This document shows positions 13,603 through 15,278 of a stretch of DNA of 15,278 nucleotides, piece by piece. A program made the position numbers and the translations under genes. The notes beneath the pieces are model-generated. The model was given only the letters and a program-made list of their open reading frames with translations. It made no database searches and was not told where the DNA came from. Position 1 is the first letter of the stretch. Every line of letters begins with the position of its first letter. The stretch is taken from NCBI GenBank assembly GCA_036443405.1, contig JAZFYD010000167.1, positions 1 to 15,278 of the forward strand. The letters run 5' to 3'. Source of the stretch: JAZFYD01 sp036443405 (lineage in GTDB: Bacteria > Planctomycetota > PLA2).

Positions 13603-14688
13603 TCAGCGCAATTCGTAGTGGCCGTCGGGTTGCCGGGCTACCAGGCCGCGGACCTCGAGTGTCAGCAACAATCCCGCGGCGCACTCCTCGGTCAGGCTGC
13701 ATTCCACCGCGACCTTCGCCGACGCCGCCGGGCCCGGGGCCAGCGCCTCCAGGACGGCGCGCTCCTCTTTGGGCAGGTCCGCAGGGCCGCCCCGGCACCA
13801 ACCGAGCGCCTCGAACAGATCGCGCGACGAGCCGATCGGGGTCGCACCCTCCCTCAACAACCGCAGTGTCCCGCGCGAACTCTCGCGGTCCACCGGACCG
13901 GGCACCGCCAGGACTTCGCGTCCGAGATCCAGCGCGTGCCGCACGAGGCTCATCACGCCGCTTCTCTCGCCCGCCTCGACCACGACCACAGCCAGGCTCA
14001 GCGCGGCGAGCAGACGGTTGCGTTTGGGAAAGTGCTCGGGCCGCGCCCCCACTCGCAGTGGGAACTCCGAAAACACCGCGCCGGTCTGCGCGACGCGCTC
14101 CAACATCTCGAGCCCTTCCGGCGGATATGGTTCGAGCAGCCCCGACGCGAGCACGCCGACACATCGGCCGCCGGCCGAGAGCGCTCCCTCGTGCGCCGCG
14201 GTGTCGATCCCCCGTCCGAACCCGGCGAGTACCGACACGCCCGCCCGCGCCAGATCCGCACCGAGCGTGCGCGCGATGCGCTCACCGTATGTCGTGGCGC
14301 GCCGCGTTCCCATCACGGCGACCCGCACTTCGCCTTCGTCGTCTTCAAACGCCCCGCGGCGGTAGACAACCGGCGGCGGATCCGCCAGTTCGCGAAATGC
14401 CCCCGGGTAACCCGGGCCGCCCCACGGCGAGACCACAATCCCGGCACGGGCGGCGGCCGACAGCTCCCGCTGCGGGTCGTTTTGGCGCAGGGCGCGCGCC
14501 AACCGCCGCGCCGTCGGCGGATCCATCCGCAACCGCGTACGCAACACCTTGGCATCGCCGCGACCGGCCTCCGCGAGGTCGCCGCCCGCGTCCAGATACT
14601 GCCGGAACCGGCGCGTACCGAACGCGGGCGTGAGCCCCAACCGCACTGCGGAAGCCAGGGTCGCCTGCTCCTTAGAGGGACACTCCAC
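13603..14688 (-). CDS. dprA: DNA-processing protein DprA/Smf (361 aa)
   Basis: DprA binds single-stranded DNA that enters during transformation and loads RecA; it is also found in bacteria not known to be transformable. Domains in order are a helix-hairpin-helix/SAM-like N-terminus (about 10-75), a Rossmann-fold core (about 82-295) and a C-terminal winged helix (about 303-361, EERAVLEALAPGP to GHYELR). Core motifs are YPGAFRELADPPPVVYRRG, GTRRATTYG (127-135), AGFGRGIDTAAHEGAL (155-170), SEFPLR, HFPKRNRLLAAL (219-230), EAGERSG (238-244) and GREVLAVPG. Two positions differ from the usual family consensus: AGFGRGID in place of SGLARGID, and RSGVMSL in place of RSGSLxT. The start is GTG (14686-14688), chosen because GAGGTAA, a good Shine-Dalgarno, lies about 7 bases before it. 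It is transcribed divergently from the protease gene. Confidence 0.96.
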   Translation of the reverse strand: MECPSKEQATLASAVRLGLTPAFGTRRFRQYLDAGGDLAEAGRGDAKVLRTRLRMDPPTARRLARALRQNDPQRELSAAARAGIVVSPWGGPGYPGAFRELADPPPVVYRRGAFEDDEGEVRVAVMGTRRATTYGERIARTLGADLARAGVSVLAGFGRGIDTAAHEGALSAGGRCVGVLASGLLEPYPPEGLEMLERVAQTGAVFSEFPLRVGARPEHFPKRNRLLAALSLAVVVVEAGERSGVMSLVRHALDLGREVLAVPGPVDRESSRGTLRLLREGATPIGSSRDLFEALGWCRGGPADLPKEERAVLEALAPGPAASAKVAVECSLTEECAAGLLLTLEVRGLVARQPDGHYELR

Positions 14689-14696
14689 ACCTATTA

Positions 14697-14700
14697 CCTC
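14697..14700 (-). promoter_or_regulatory. Shine-Dalgarno of dprA
   Basis: On the minus strand GAGG(TAA) lies about 7-8 bases before the GTG start at 14688. It is one of only a few clear ribosome-binding sites in the window, and it decides the dprA start. Confidence 0.6.
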
Positions 14701-14748
14701 GCAGCCGGTGTCAGGTGGATCCCTTCCTGGGAGTTCCTAGCGCCAAAA

Positions 14749-14824
14749 CCCCGGCCTCGGCCCCGGCCTCATGCGTGGTACCCCACCCTCTCGGGCCCCC
14801 GACCACTACCCCCCATCCCGCCCC
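14749..14824. other. C-rich divergent intergenic tract (G-rich on minus strand) with a 12-base tandem repeat
   Basis: The 194-base gap between dprA and the protease gene holds a tandem pair CCCCGGCCTCGG / CCCCGGCCTCAT (14749-14772). C-runs follow at 14781-14784, 14786-14788, 14796-14800, 14809-14814, 14817-14819 and 14821-14824. The minus strand therefore has six G-runs of three or more within 44 bases, close to a G-quadruplex pattern, although one loop is 8 bases. No gene is seen in the gap. Confidence 0.55.
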
Positions 14825-14866
14825 TCGCAAAAACCAGCGCAACCTTCGGGCCGGCACCGCTCGTAT

Positions 14867-14872
14867 TACGAT
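14867..14872 (+). promoter_or_regulatory. Candidate -10 element before the protease gene (TACGAT)
   Basis: TACGAT lies 10 bases before the ATG at 14883, in an A/T-rich patch of the otherwise C-rich gap. No Shine-Dalgarno follows it. A transcript would begin about 3-4 bases before the ATG. The -35 region (around 14844-14850, TTCGGG) is weak. Confidence 0.45.
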
Positions 14873-14882
14873 AGTGCGTCAA

Positions 14883-15278
14883 ATGATTCGCCGCGGTGTC
14901 GTCCTTCTCGTTTTCGCCAGCGTCCTCGCTTTGGTGTTCGCCCACTTCCTGGCGCCGGCGCCCGCCGACGGCGGCGAAGTCCCCCCCGAACTGCGCGCGG
15001 AACCGAAAGCGCCGTCCACCCGCGCGGCCGATCTTTCGCGACCGTTTGTGACTGCGACCAAAAGAGCGCGACCCTCGGTCGTGCGTATCGTCAGCCTCGT
15101 CCGGGACCGGCGCGGCCAGTGGCGAAACCTCTCGCGCGGCAGCGGGTTCATCGTTTCGGCCCGCGGCCACGTGGTCACCAACCGGCACGTGATCCAGGGC
15201 GCGCTGCGCATCGATGTCTACCTGCCCGACGGCCGCGTTGCGAAAAACGCAAAGCGCCTCGGGGACGACGCACGCAGC
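14883..15278 (+). CDS. DegP/HtrA-like trypsin-type serine protease, 5' part only
   Basis: This encodes an exported serine protease of the DegP/HtrA (S1C) type. Only the first 132 residues lie in the window. The N-terminus is a signal peptide or membrane anchor (MIRRG followed by VVLLVFASVLALVFAHFLA, about 6-24). A Pro/Ala-rich linker follows (25-55), and then the first protease barrel. It shows the usual opening SVVRIVSL, GSGFIVSARGHVVTN (86-100) and the catalytic histidine H102 in NRHVIQGA. The Asp, the catalytic Ser (GNSGG) and any PDZ domains would be downstream and cannot be checked, so a catalytically dead relative is not excluded. Such proteases degrade or refold damaged envelope proteins. 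The ATG at 14883 fits the signal peptide; no Shine-Dalgarno is present. Confidence 0.88.
   Translation, partial: MIRRGVVLLVFASVLALVFAHFLAPAPADGGEVPPELRAEPKAPSTRAADLSRPFVTATKRARPSVVRIVSLVRDRRGQWRNLSRGSGFIVSARGHVVTNRHVIQGALRIDVYLPDGRVAKNAKRLGDDARS

Overview
The window is a GC-rich (about two-thirds G+C by eye) piece of bacterial chromosome. It is densely packed with genes and mixes housekeeping functions with lineage-specific envelope proteins. I see no rRNA, tRNA, CRISPR array, transposase, phage or plasmid gene. The DUF1844-type protein, the DUF6677/TM2-like membrane protein, the HEAT-repeat lipoprotein, the very large NtrY-like kinase and the scarcity of Shine-Dalgarno sites together suggest Planctomycetota. 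Acidobacteriota or Myxococcota remain possible, and no single gene here fixes the phylum.

Layout. (1) 1-3947, plus strand: the 3' end of an NtrC-type response regulator, directly abutted (TAGATG) by a 1225-aa NtrY-like histidine kinase, forming a two-component pair. (2) 3944-6714, minus strand: a tight four-gene group read right to left. It encodes a reduced TIM-barrel protein, a histidine phosphatase, a DUF1844 protein and a secreted protein of unknown function. It meets the kinase gene tail to tail, and both stop codons lie in one CTAG. (3) 6847-10829, plus strand: a small two-helix membrane protein with a very basic tail, a membrane-anchored DUF3352-like protein, and primosomal helicase PriA. 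(4) 10830-11125: a gene-free stretch between the convergent ends of priA and the lipoprotein gene, filled with hairpins and four copies of a REP-like palindrome. (5) 11126-12578, minus strand: a YbgC-like thioesterase followed by a HEAT-repeat lipoprotein. (6) 12750-13555, plus strand: a translationally coupled pair of membrane proteins. Its leader carries a fifth copy of the palindrome. (7) 13603-14688, minus strand: dprA. (8) From 14883, plus strand: the start of a DegP/HtrA-like serine protease that runs off the window.

Functional themes are signalling across the envelope (the two-component pair), DNA processing (PriA restarts stalled forks; DprA loads RecA on incoming single-stranded DNA) and envelope proteins (lipoprotein, membrane proteins, periplasmic protease). 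No single pathway joins them.

The most notable non-coding signals are three. A TAnnnT (-10-like) motif lies only 6-10 bases before the start codon of six genes that lack a Shine-Dalgarno sequence, which suggests leaderless transcription. A dispersed palindromic repeat family has a core of CAACGGCTGACGCCGTTG. A C-rich tract that could form a G-quadruplex on the minus strand lies between dprA and the protease gene.
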